64,000 bases of DNA, from the NCBI GenBank assembly GCA_020634615.1, contig JACKBI010000014.1:123768-187767 (forward strand), written 5' to 3'. Numbering within the stretch: position 1 is the stretch's first letter; every line of letters begins with the position of its first letter. Of the stretch, positions 53,886-61,752 are shown piece after piece. Source of the stretch: Anaerolineales bacterium. Lineage in GTDB: Bacteria; Chloroflexota; Anaerolineae; JAAEKA01. The notes under the pieces are model-generated. The model did no database searches. It saw only the letters and a list, made by a program, of their open reading frames with translations, and had not been told where the DNA came from. The position numbers and the translations under genes were made by a program.

Positions 53886-55472
53886 ATGACTTCGATCCCA
53901 TTGGCCGTTGAAATGCGCGGCGTCACCAAGGTGTTTCCCGGTGTCGTCGCCAACGACTCGGTGGACCTGAACATCCACGCGGGCGAGATTCACGCCCTGC
54001 TGGGCGAGAACGGCGCGGGGAAATCCACGCTGATGAACATCCTGGCCGGCCTGTACCAGCCCGATGGCGGCGAAGTCTGGCTGCATGGCGAGCCTGCCGT
54101 GATCCGCTCGCCCAGCGACGCGATCCGCCTGGGCGTCGGCATGGTGCACCAGCACTTCAAGCTGGTACAGCCGCAAACCGTGGCCGAGAACGTGATCCTC
54201 GGCTTGAAAGAGCCTGCATTCCGGCTCGATATGAAGAGAACCGCCAGGGAAATCAGCGCGCTGGGCGAGCAATACAAGCTGACTGTCGATCCCAACGCCT
54301 ATATCTGGCAGCTCAGCGTCGGCGAGCAGCAGCGGGTTGAGATCCTCAAAATGCTCTATCGCAACGCCGACATCCTCATTCTCGACGAACCGACTGCGGT
54401 ATTGACACCCCAGGAATCGGAAGAACTAGGCCTGACGTTGCGCCGCATGATCGAAGAGCCGGCCATCCGCGGCCGCGGCGGGAACAAAGCCGTCATCTTT
54501 ATCTCCCATAAGCTGGACGAAGTGACGCGTTTCGCCGACCGGGTTACAGTGTTGCGCGGCGGCAAAGTCGAAGCAACGCTGGATACGCCGGGTGTATCAA
54601 AAGCCGAGCTGGCCAGCCTGATGGTAGGCCGTAGCGTGATCTTCCAGATTGAAAAGCCGCCCTATGTGGAGGGAGTAACGGAAGAAACACGCCAGGAAGT
54701 CCTCTTCGCCGTGCATGATTTGCACGCGCTCAACGACAAGGGGCTACCGGCGCTGGACGGCGTCACGCTGGATATCCACGCCGGGGAAATCCTGGGCATC
54801 GCGGGCGTGGCCGGCAACGGCCAGCGCGAGCTGGCCGAGACAATCACCGGTCTGCGCAACGTCACCTCCGGCCAGGTACTGGTGCGCAGCGGCGGGCACG
54901 GTGGCAAGCTTGTCGACGCCACCAATCACTCGCCCCACCAAATCATCGAGGACGGGCTGAGCCACGTACCGGGTGATCGCCTGGGCATCGGGCTGGTCGG
55001 CAATCTGGCCATCAGCGACAACATCATCCTCAAGGAATACCGGCAGGCGCCGCTGTCCCGCGGGCCCTTCCTCAATCGCACCTCCATCGGCCTGTTTGCC
55101 GAGCGTCTGGTCAAAGCGTTCCATGTCGCAACGCCCAACGTCGAGCGTCCGGTGCGCCTGCTTTCGGGCGGTAATCTGCAAAAGGTGATCCTGGCACGCG
55201 AGATCACGGCCAGCAGCGGGCTGCTGGTGGCTGTTCACCCGACGCGCGGGCTGGATGTTGGCGCCACAGAGAGCGTCCAGCGGTCGCTGCTGGATGAACG
55301 GGCCAAGGGTGCCGGTATTCTGCTGGTATCCGAGGATCTTGATGAACTGCTTTCGATCTGCGACCGGATTGCTGTGATGTTCGAAGGCAAGGTGATGGGC
55401 ATTCTGCCAGCCGAAAATGCCAATCGCAATGAGTTGGGATTAATGATGGCTGGTGAGAATGTGGACGAGTAG
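53886..55472 (+). CDS. Nucleoside ABC importer, double ATPase (NupA/BmpB type)
   Basis: The 528-residue protein has two ABC domains. The first is complete: GENGAGKSTLMNILAG, LSVGEQQRVEILKML, ILILDEPTAVLTPQE. The second (about 270-520) is sugar-importer-like, with a degenerate P-loop (GVAGNGQRELAETI), LLSGGNLQKVILAREI and a changed Walker B (LLVAVHPTRGLDVG), as usual for this family. The family powers BMP-dependent nucleoside uptake. A repeat-rich gap of 110 bp separates it from the terminator upstream. Confidence 0.93.
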   Translation: MTSIPLAVEMRGVTKVFPGVVANDSVDLNIHAGEIHALLGENGAGKSTLMNILAGLYQPDGGEVWLHGEPAVIRSPSDAIRLGVGMVHQHFKLVQPQTVAENVILGLKEPAFRLDMKRTAREISALGEQYKLTVDPNAYIWQLSVGEQQRVEILKMLYRNADILILDEPTAVLTPQESEELGLTLRRMIEEPAIRGRGGNKAVIFISHKLDEVTRFADRVTVLRGGKVEATLDTPGVSKAELASLMVGRSVIFQIEKPPYVEGVTEETRQEVLFAVHDLHALNDKGLPALDGVTLDIHAGEILGIAGVAGNGQRELAETITGLRNVTSGQVLVRSGGHGGKLVDATNHSPHQIIEDGLSHVPGDRLGIGLVGNLAISDNIILKEYRQAPLSRGPFLNRTSIGLFAERLVKAFHVATPNVERPVRLLSGGNLQKVILAREITASSGLLVAVHPTRGLDVGATESVQRSLLDERAKGAGILLVSEDLDELLSICDRIAVMFEGKVMGILPAENANRNELGLMMAGENVDE

Positions 55473-55580
55473 ACAAGTTGGCAAGTAGACAAGTTGGCAG
55501 GTAGACAAGGCAGTGACTGACGGCCTCGACGCCACGGCAGTCCTTATTTTCCCTGTTTCCTTGTATCCCTGTTTCCCTTT
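55470..55580. repeat. AGTAGACAAGTTGGCA and TTTCCCTG satellites
   Basis: Three copies of a 16-bp AGTAGACAAGTTGGCA-like unit (55470-55512) and then TTTCCCTG-type units (55547-55580) fill the gap between the ATPase and first permease genes. Confidence 0.8.
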
Positions 55581-55593
55581 CGGAGGCTAGCAC

Positions 55594-56715
55594 ATGGCGC
55601 TGAAAATTGAGAAGCGAATGGAACCGTCCCGCACGGCTAACATCCTGGTGCCCATCATTTCGATCTTGTTGGCACTGGTGGCGGGCGCGGTGCTTCTGTT
55701 CCTGGCAGGTGTCGATCCCATGGCAACCTATGCCGCCATGCTGGACGGCGCGCTGGGGAGTTCTTATGCCATCAGCGAGACGTTGGTGCGCGCCACGCCG
55801 CTGATGCTGACCGGTCTGGCCGTGTCCATCGCCTTCCGCATGTTGTTCTGGAACATTGGCGCGGAGGGTCAGCTTGCCATGGGTGCATTCGGCGCAACTG
55901 GCGTCGCCATCTTGCTGCCCAACATCGTTCCCGACGCGCCAGGCTGGCTCTTCTTCATCTTGATGATGACGGCAGCCTTTGCAGCCGGCGCACTCTGGGG
56001 GCTGATCCCGGCCGCACTCAAAGCGTTTCTCAAGGTCAACGAAATCATCACGACGCTGATGCTGAACTACATCGCTATTCTGTGGATTCAGTATCTTTAT
56101 TTCGGCCCGTGGAAAGATCCGCAGGGATTTGGTTTTCCCGGCACCGCACCATTTCCCGAAGCAGCCTGGCTGCCGCGCATCAAGGATGTCATCAACCTGC
56201 CCGCCGCTTTCAATACGGGGCGGGTGCATTTTGGGCTGGCCATTGCGATCGTAGCAGCGATCTTCATCTGGGTTGTGCTGGATCGGACTCGCTGGGGCTA
56301 CGAGATCAAGGTTATCGGCGAGAATCCCAGAGCTGCCCGCTATGCCGGCATCAGCATCGTACGCAACATCCTGCTGGTGATGATTCTGAGCGGTGGATTG
56401 GCGGGTCTGGCGGGCTACAGCCAGGTAGCAGCCATCTCCCATCGTCTTCAGCAGGGCATCGTGGTCGGCGACGGCTACACGGCAATCATCGTGGCCTGGC
56501 TGGCCCGGCTCAATCCGTTTGGCGTCCTGGTGGTAGCAGTGTTGATGGCCGCATTGTTCGTCGGCGGTGACCAGATCCAGATTTCGATGGGACTGCCCGC
56601 CTCGGTGTCGCTGGTGCTGCAAGGCGCGATGCTGTTCTTTGTTCTCGGCGGCGGTTTCTTTACACAGTACCGGCTGCGTTGGACAAGCAGTCAGCCGGTG
56701 GTGAGCAGCCAGTGA
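55594..56715 (+). CDS. Nucleoside ABC importer permease 1 (NupB type)
   Basis: The 373-residue membrane protein has 8-10 helices and the BPD_transp_2 signature: TGLAVSIAFRMLFWNIGAEG, VNEIITTLMLNYIAI, GENPRAARYAGISIVR and GDGYTAIIVAWLARLNPFG. A CGGAGG ribosome-binding site lies 9 nt upstream. It pairs with the next permease to form the importer channel. Confidence 0.93.
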   Translation: MALKIEKRMEPSRTANILVPIISILLALVAGAVLLFLAGVDPMATYAAMLDGALGSSYAISETLVRATPLMLTGLAVSIAFRMLFWNIGAEGQLAMGAFGATGVAILLPNIVPDAPGWLFFILMMTAAFAAGALWGLIPAALKAFLKVNEIITTLMLNYIAILWIQYLYFGPWKDPQGFGFPGTAPFPEAAWLPRIKDVINLPAAFNTGRVHFGLAIAIVAAIFIWVVLDRTRWGYEIKVIGENPRAARYAGISIVRNILLVMILSGGLAGLAGYSQVAAISHRLQQGIVVGDGYTAIIVAWLARLNPFGVLVVAVLMAALFVGGDQIQISMGLPASVSLVLQGAMLFFVLGGGFFTQYRLRWTSSQPVVSSQ

Positions 56716-56761
56716 TCAGTGATCAGTGACCGGTAATCAGTGAACAGTGATCGGTGAACAG
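56712..56761. repeat. GATCAGTGATCAGTGA satellite
   Basis: Overlapping GATCAGTGA/ATCAGTGAACAGTG units start in the stop region of permease 1. The same unit is found in the leuS T-box at 35322-35398. Confidence 0.8.
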
Positions 56762-56877
56762 ATTGCGCGGGTGCAATAGACAATCGCCTGAGACAGATCC
56801 GATCGCTATTCACGGTTTAGCGGCTGCCGCCTGTCATTGATCATCCAAAACCCGACACACACAAGACGAGACATCCC

Positions 56878-57858
56878 ATGAACGTAGCTCTCCTCGTTTC
56901 CATCCTGGCAGTTTCCATTCAGGCCGGCACCTCGCTGGTCTATGCCACCGTCGGTGAAATCTTCACGGAGCGTTCAGGCATCCTGAACCTCGGCGTCGAA
57001 GGGATCATGATTATGGGCGCGGTGACTTCGTTTGCCGCGGCCTACCACACCGGGTCGGTGTGGGTCGGCCTGGCGGCGGCCATGCTGGCGGGCGGGCTGC
57101 TGGCCACGATCCATGCCGTGCTGACGGTCTCGCTGCGCGCCGATCAGGTGGTCTCCGGTCTTGCGCTGACGATCTTCGGCACCGGCCTCGCCAGTTTTCT
57201 CGGCCAGCGCCTGGGACCGGAGGGCAAACCGCTGGTGGGTCTGGTTGGACCGCGTTTTCCCCGCTTCGCAGATGCGTTTTTCCAGAGCACCATCGCCAAG
57301 ATTCCTGGCGTCGGCGGGCCGCTGACACAGATCTTCAACCAGGATATTCTGGTCTACGCAATGTTTATCATGGTGCCGCTGGCCTCGTACTGGATCTACC
57401 GCACGCGGCCTGGCCTGCATCTGCGAGCTGTAGGCGAAAGTCCGGGCACCGCCGACGCGCTGGGCATCGGCGTTTCGCGTACCCGCTACCTCTACACCAT
57501 CTTCGGCGGGATGCTGGTGGCGCTGGGCGGCGCACACTTGAGTCTGGCCTACACCCCGGGCTGGACCGAAAACATCACCGGCGGGCGCGGCTGGATCGCC
57601 ATCGCGCTGGTGATCTTCGCCACCTGGAACCCCTACCGCGCGCTGATCGGCGCGCTGCTGTTCGGCGGCGTCAACGCGATCCAGTTCCGTCTGCAGGCCG
57701 CCGGTGCGTCCATCCCTGCCCCCTTCCTCAACATGCTGCCCTACCTCTTCACCATCGTGGTGCTGACCATCGTCACCGTCTACGAGAACGTCAACAAGCG
57801 CGTCGTTGCGCCGGCCGCGTTGGGCTTGCCCTACATACGCGGCGAGCGGACAGGGTAG
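56878..57858 (+). CDS. Nucleoside ABC importer permease 2 (NupC type)
   Basis: The 326-residue permease shows YATVGEIFTERSGILNLGVE and GIMIMGAVTSFAAAYHTGS at the start, SLRADQVVSGLALTIFGTGL, AVGESPGTADALGIGVSRTR and GGRGWIAIALVIFATWNPYR, the standard order in BPD_transp_2 nucleoside permeases. It closes the importer operon. Confidence 0.93.
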   Translation: MNVALLVSILAVSIQAGTSLVYATVGEIFTERSGILNLGVEGIMIMGAVTSFAAAYHTGSVWVGLAAAMLAGGLLATIHAVLTVSLRADQVVSGLALTIFGTGLASFLGQRLGPEGKPLVGLVGPRFPRFADAFFQSTIAKIPGVGGPLTQIFNQDILVYAMFIMVPLASYWIYRTRPGLHLRAVGESPGTADALGIGVSRTRYLYTIFGGMLVALGGAHLSLAYTPGWTENITGGRGWIAIALVIFATWNPYRALIGALLFGGVNAIQFRLQAAGASIPAPFLNMLPYLFTIVVLTIVTVYENVNKRVVAPAALGLPYIRGERTG

Positions 57859-57914
57859 GGGTCTTTCCTCCCTAGCTTCAGCCGTAAGAGGAGAGTGGAA
57901 CGTTCTGATGGGCG

Positions 57915-58727
57915 TCAACGCATTGCTGTGAGCAAACGTTGGAGGTTTTCTGGAGCGAGCAGATGCAGTTCCGCGCTTTTCTCCAGGAACGGCTCCACAT
58001 CGGTGCGGACTTGTTGCCACGGAAGAGCAATCAATCGCGCTTGCAAGACATCGCGCCAGCTGCTGTCAGTCAGGACTGGTTCACCCCAGCCAGTCTGACG
58101 CAGCGCATTATTGAGCATGATCAGGTTTGGCGGCGGCCAACCGGGGTCACTGAGGTACCAGAAGAGGTCGTAGATGTCCCGTCCCTTGACGTAGGGACGT
58201 TGCAAGAGCGCATGCAGCTTGCCGGCCAGCAGGCTGGAGCGGTCATGGTGATGGAGTTGCAGCGTCACGTAGCGACGAATCAATGTGGTTGCCAGACCGG
58301 CGCCAGCAGGCGGATTAGTATCGACCTCGATCTTCACTGCCAGAACTTGACCGGGATTGGGCGAAAGGTCCAGGTCGAACAGGAGGCCTGGAAAACGAAT
58401 GAACGCGCTTTGCACCGTCTTCTGGTCACTCACCTTGAGCGCAACAGAGTATCCCTCCCGATCGAGGTCTCGTCGAATCTCCGCCAGATAACGGCGAAAA
58501 TCATAGCGATCGCTGGGTAGCTCCAGGGCAAAATCGAGGTCTTCCGAGTAACGTGGCAGCCGGAACAGAAAGCGCAGCGCCGTGCCGCCATGAAAGGCCA
58601 GCGATGCCATCGCACCTGATCGCTGCAAGGACGCCAAGATTCGGGCTTGCAGGTACTCACGGGCGACGTTCACGCTTTCTTGCACCGAGTCAGCGGTGCC
58701 AACCAGTTCAAAGAGGTATTCTTTCAC
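57915..58727 (-). CDS. AbiEii/AbiGii-type nucleotidyltransferase toxin
   Basis: The 270-residue protein has the AbiEii signature AFHGGTALRFLFRLPRYSED followed by LDF (GG..., DxD type nucleotidyltransferase), a second acidic site (LAVKIEVDTNPP) and a helical region with LLAGKLHALLQRPYVKGRD then YDLFWYL. AbiEii toxins transfer nucleotides to tRNA and act in phage abortive infection or stress dormancy. It starts with GTG overlapping the antitoxin stop (GTGA). Confidence 0.9.
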   Translation of the reverse strand: MKEYLFELVGTADSVQESVNVAREYLQARILASLQRSGAMASLAFHGGTALRFLFRLPRYSEDLDFALELPSDRYDFRRYLAEIRRDLDREGYSVALKVSDQKTVQSAFIRFPGLLFDLDLSPNPGQVLAVKIEVDTNPPAGAGLATTLIRRYVTLQLHHHDRSSLLAGKLHALLQRPYVKGRDIYDLFWYLSDPGWPPPNLIMLNNALRQTGWGEPVLTDSSWRDVLQARLIALPWQQVRTDVEPFLEKSAELHLLAPENLQRLLTAMR

Positions 58728-59365
58728 AGCGTTTCGTACTCCTCAGCTTCAGCAGCAATCAGTTCAGCCACGACTCTGGCCGCCCGCACGAGCTTGCGAC
58801 TCGCGGACAACTCAGCCAGCCGCCGCAACTCTTCCAGGTCCATCGTCTCCAGGTTTTGCAGACGCAGCTCGCGCAGATATGCCGGATCGTCCGCGCCGGG
58901 CTGGAGGTAGATCAGGTCGAGCAGCGCTTTCTCCGGGGAGGCGACGAAAGCCTGCTGCCGTCCGCCAAGTGGCATCAGTCGATAGCCGTGCAGCAAGCGC
59001 GCCTGAACATGCCGGAAAACGTAACTGCCCAGGGGGGTGTCCCAGCGGCCCGGCCGGGCGTTCGCGACACTGATGACGACCGGCGTGTATTCCGGGATGA
59101 TCCCATAGAACGCCAGCGCCGACTGGCAACTGACGTAGGAACCCCGCACCAGATGGTTGGCAACCACGAACGGGTGCGGCCTGATCTTTTGAAAAGGGGG
59201 CGCAAGGGCGTACAATCCCCGTCGCAGCTGATACAGCTTGCCAGTCGCCGTCCAGCGCGATAATTGCCTGCGCAAGCCATCGGGATCGACTTCGCCGGCA
59301 ATGAGCAGGCCTGTCTCAAACAGCGGCTCATCGCCGACCGTCTCGACAAGTTCATTGAATTTCAT
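58724..59365 (-). CDS. AbiEi-type antitoxin
   Basis: The 213-residue protein starts MKFNELVETVGDEPLFETGL and has an N-terminal winged-helix (LRRQLSRWTATGKLYQLRRG then LYALAP) and a C-terminal toxin-neutralising part (SPEKALLDLIYLQPG). AbiEi proteins repress their own promoter by binding inverted repeats. The ATG at 59365 is set by homology and by a promoter whose -10 box ends 6 nt upstream. The longer frame reads through a REP element. Confidence 0.9.
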   Translation of the reverse strand: MKFNELVETVGDEPLFETGLLIAGEVDPDGLRRQLSRWTATGKLYQLRRGLYALAPPFQKIRPHPFVVANHLVRGSYVSCQSALAFYGIIPEYTPVVISVANARPGRWDTPLGSYVFRHVQARLLHGYRLMPLGGRQQAFVASPEKALLDLIYLQPGADDPAYLRELRLQNLETMDLEELRRLAELSASRKLVRAARVVAELIAAEAEEYETL

Positions 59366-59371
59366 GGCAAC

Positions 59372-59400
59372 AATATACCACAGATGGTAAGTTACTGCAA
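59372..59400 (-). promoter_or_regulatory. Promoter and likely AbiEi operator
   Basis: TTGCAG (59395-59400), 17 bp, TATATT (59372-59377) on the minus strand. TACCACAGATGGTA (59376-59389), an inverted repeat with 5-bp arms, overlaps the spacer and the edge of the -10 box. The transcript would be leaderless or nearly so. Confidence 0.65.
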
Positions 59401-59478
59401 CGAAACAGCCCGTTCGTAGTAGACGCTTCAGCGCCGTTCCGAGGCGCTCAATACACCATAGACAAAGAAACCTCTTAT

Positions 59479-59556
59479 GTCGTTGCAAGCCGTCTGCGGC
59501 GAAGCAATCCCGCCCCCACAGCACGAGTCTGCTTCGCCGCAACGGCTCGCAGTGAC
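59479..59556. repeat. REP-like palindrome of the GCTTCGCCGC type
   Basis: GTCGTTGCAAGCCGT...GCGGCGAAGC (59479-59505) faces GCTTCGCCGCAACGGCTCGC (59531-59550) and AGTGAC. It is a different family from the TTCCCGCG repeats. Confidence 0.8.
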
Positions 59557-59589
59557 CAGGCCGCCTCAAAATAAACGCACCCCTGTGAT

Positions 59590-60243
59590 ATGAAGATCAA
59601 GAATTCGCCTTCATCCGATTCCGTGCCCGATCCTGACCGCGGTTCGCCTGCCTGGTGGAACCGGCGCTACCAGTCCGCCGACACGCCTTGGGACACGGGC
59701 ATCGTGCCGCCGGAGGTGCACGAACTGGTGGACAGCGGCGCGTTGCAGCCGCCCGGCGTTGCACTGGATCTGGGCTGCGGCACGGGGACCAACTCGGCAT
59801 TTCTGGCGCGGCTTGGGTTCACCGTCTTCGGGGTCGATCTGGCGGTGACCGCGTTGCAACGGGCGCGAACCAAGGCGCTATCTGCCGGTCTGCCGGCATA
59901 CTTCTGCGCCGGGGACGTAGCCGATCTGGGCTTCCTGCCGGTGCGAGCCACCTTCGCGCTGGACATCGGCTGTCTGCACAGCCTCTCCCCCGACAACCGG
60001 ACGCGCTACGCCGCCTCGCTGGCCCGGCGGCTGGCAAGCGGCGGACTCTACCTGATGTATGGGTTCGACGAGGATACGGAGCTGGACTCCGGCCCGGCCG
60101 GCTTTGGCGCGGGCGAGATCGCCGCGCGCTTTGCTCCCCACTTTGAGCTGCTTTGGCGCCGCCCCAGTCTGCAGGACAAAAGGCCGGTGGCGTGGTATCT
60201 GCTCAGACGCTGCCCACCTGAAGATTCCCAAAAAAGGGATTGA
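59590..60243 (+). CDS. Class I SAM-dependent methyltransferase
   Basis: The 217-residue protein has WWNRRYQSADTPWDTGIVPP ahead of the SAM motif VALDLGCGTGTNSAFLARLG and a VFGVDLAVTALQRA second strand. The TPWD..PP start is typical of the thiopurine/tellurite-type small-molecule methyltransferase group. The substrate is unknown. Its stop codon overlaps the -35 box of the promoter for the next gene. Confidence 0.85.
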   Translation: MKIKNSPSSDSVPDPDRGSPAWWNRRYQSADTPWDTGIVPPEVHELVDSGALQPPGVALDLGCGTGTNSAFLARLGFTVFGVDLAVTALQRARTKALSAGLPAYFCAGDVADLGFLPVRATFALDIGCLHSLSPDNRTRYAASLARRLASGGLYLMYGFDEDTELDSGPAGFGAGEIAARFAPHFELLWRRPSLQDKRPVAWYLLRRCPPEDSQKRD

Positions 60244-60270
60244 CAGCCCCCCCCCCTGTGGTGGTATAAT
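60240..60270 (+). promoter_or_regulatory. Promoter with C10 tract in the spacer (possible phase-variable switch)
   Basis: TTGACA (60240-60245) and TATAAT (60265-60270) are both exact consensus but 19 bp apart. The spacer contains ten consecutive C residues (60247-60256). Slippage by one or two C would set the spacer at the optimal 17-18 bp or move it further away. It lies 57 bp upstream of a lipoprotein gene. Confidence 0.75.
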
Positions 60271-60326
60271 GCAACCAGCAATAAGCTTTTGAAGATCATC
60301 ACCGCCGCCTCATGGAGGGTACTGGG

Positions 60327-61727
60327 ATGAACACACGTCATGGTCCGGTTCTGTTGGGTGGAGCATTGTTGCTCGTGGTCGTGCTGGCGGGCTGCGGCCC
60401 GGCCACACCGACCCCCGCACAGCCAACCGTGGGCGCGCCGCCGCCCCTCCCCGCCCTGCAATCGCCCCTGCCATCGCCAACCCCCGCCAGCGGACCTCCC
60501 TATCCAACCATTGCGTCGCCCATACGACTGCCCTTGTGTACACCCCCGCCACCACCGCCGCCTGAGGCGCTCCAGCCCAGCGAAGCCCCTGCATTGGAGG
60601 ACTACGTCTTCGGCGAACCGCAGGTGATCCTGACCGACACCGCGCCCATCGACATCATCGGCTGGATGGCCGACGGCCGCAACCTGTTGCTGGCACGCAC
60701 CCTGCCCGACCGGCCGCGGCGAGTCATCGAAGCGCTGGACACGCAAACCGGCCGCATCGTGCGCTACGCCGAAACCAACCTTTATGCGTCGGATGTCGCG
60801 TTTCCCCTCGACCGCGGGCGCGGAGTTGCCTTCTATGATCTCGGCGAGCAACAGCCAGGAGACATTGTCCCGCCCAACGATCTGATGGCCAGCCATGGGC
60901 CAGGGCAGGTACAGCCGCTGGTACAGCGGTTTTCGAGCCTCTCCACGGCACGCACCATGGCGGTCGATCCTCACAGCGCCAGCCTGGTGCGCTTCGAGCA
61001 AGCGCCCGGCGGACCGCCCGCGCTGCCGCCTCAAGCCCAAGCCGATCTACGGGTGTTGTCCCTGCCGGTGGATCCTTATCTGTGGAAATATCCCAAGTAT
61101 TTTCCTGACCGGGTGGAGACCGGTTACACTGGGGACGAGTTCCGCACAGTGGTGCGCCCCGACGGTTCGCTGGTGGCGTTCATTTCCGATCCCTATCTGT
61201 TCATCTATGACACAACGACCCAGACCGCGTGCGAGCTGGACCTGGGCGTTGCCGAGAACGGCGAGTACCGGTCTGCATGGAACGTTGAGTGGAGTCCCGA
61301 CGGACGCTATCTGGCCATGTTAAGTACTGCCCGCTGGCCCGGTAACCTCTTGAACTTTACCGATTTGACGATCTACGACACCCTGACCGGGGTGCTCAAG
61401 CATGCCAATCCATCGCCAAGGGAATATGTTACCACCTTTTCATGGGCACCAGACAGTCAGGCCCTGACAGTGCTTGGCGACTCGTATATGCTTGATGGTG
61501 TGCCTTTGCAGAGCCTCTACTTGGTCAACGCGTTGACTGGAGATAGTGTTCCTCAGCTAGGAGATCAGTTATTCGGTACTTCAGGGAACCACATTTCCTG
61601 GACCTCAGATGGTCGACTCGTCTCGATGGGCCCTTGCCTCGGTAGAGAAGACGATATCCAAGAAATGGCGATCGAAGACCTGAAATGGCATATTTGTTTG
61701 ATACCTGTCGATATCCAGAACCACTAG
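60327..61727 (+). CDS. Lipoprotein with beta-propeller-like (TolB/WD40-type) domain
   Basis: The 466-residue protein has a signal peptide with lipobox LLLVVVLAGCG (Cys near residue 23), a Pro/Thr/Ser-rich linker to about residue 90, and repeated WxPDGRxLA-like blades (IIGWMADGRNLLLA; VVRPDGSLVAFISDPYLFIY; WSPDGRYLAML; FSWAPDSQALTVLG; ISWTSDGRLVSMG). It is probably a surface-anchored propeller; binding partner unknown. The ATG at 60327 has GGAGGG 7 nt upstream. From about 61320 the GC content and codon choice drop compared with the first two thirds. Confidence 0.8.
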   Translation: MNTRHGPVLLGGALLLVVVLAGCGPATPTPAQPTVGAPPPLPALQSPLPSPTPASGPPYPTIASPIRLPLCTPPPPPPPEALQPSEAPALEDYVFGEPQVILTDTAPIDIIGWMADGRNLLLARTLPDRPRRVIEALDTQTGRIVRYAETNLYASDVAFPLDRGRGVAFYDLGEQQPGDIVPPNDLMASHGPGQVQPLVQRFSSLSTARTMAVDPHSASLVRFEQAPGGPPALPPQAQADLRVLSLPVDPYLWKYPKYFPDRVETGYTGDEFRTVVRPDGSLVAFISDPYLFIYDTTTQTACELDLGVAENGEYRSAWNVEWSPDGRYLAMLSTARWPGNLLNFTDLTIYDTLTGVLKHANPSPREYVTTFSWAPDSQALTVLGDSYMLDGVPLQSLYLVNALTGDSVPQLGDQLFGTSGNHISWTSDGRLVSMGPCLGREDDIQEMAIEDLKWHICLIPVDIQNH

Positions 61728-61752
61728 TCTGCCGTTCACAAGGAGGCAATCG

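Noticed and set aside
59366..59569. N-terminal extension of AbiEi
   Set aside because: It runs through the GCTTCGCCGC repeat and upstream of the promoter; ATG 59365 fits the family.
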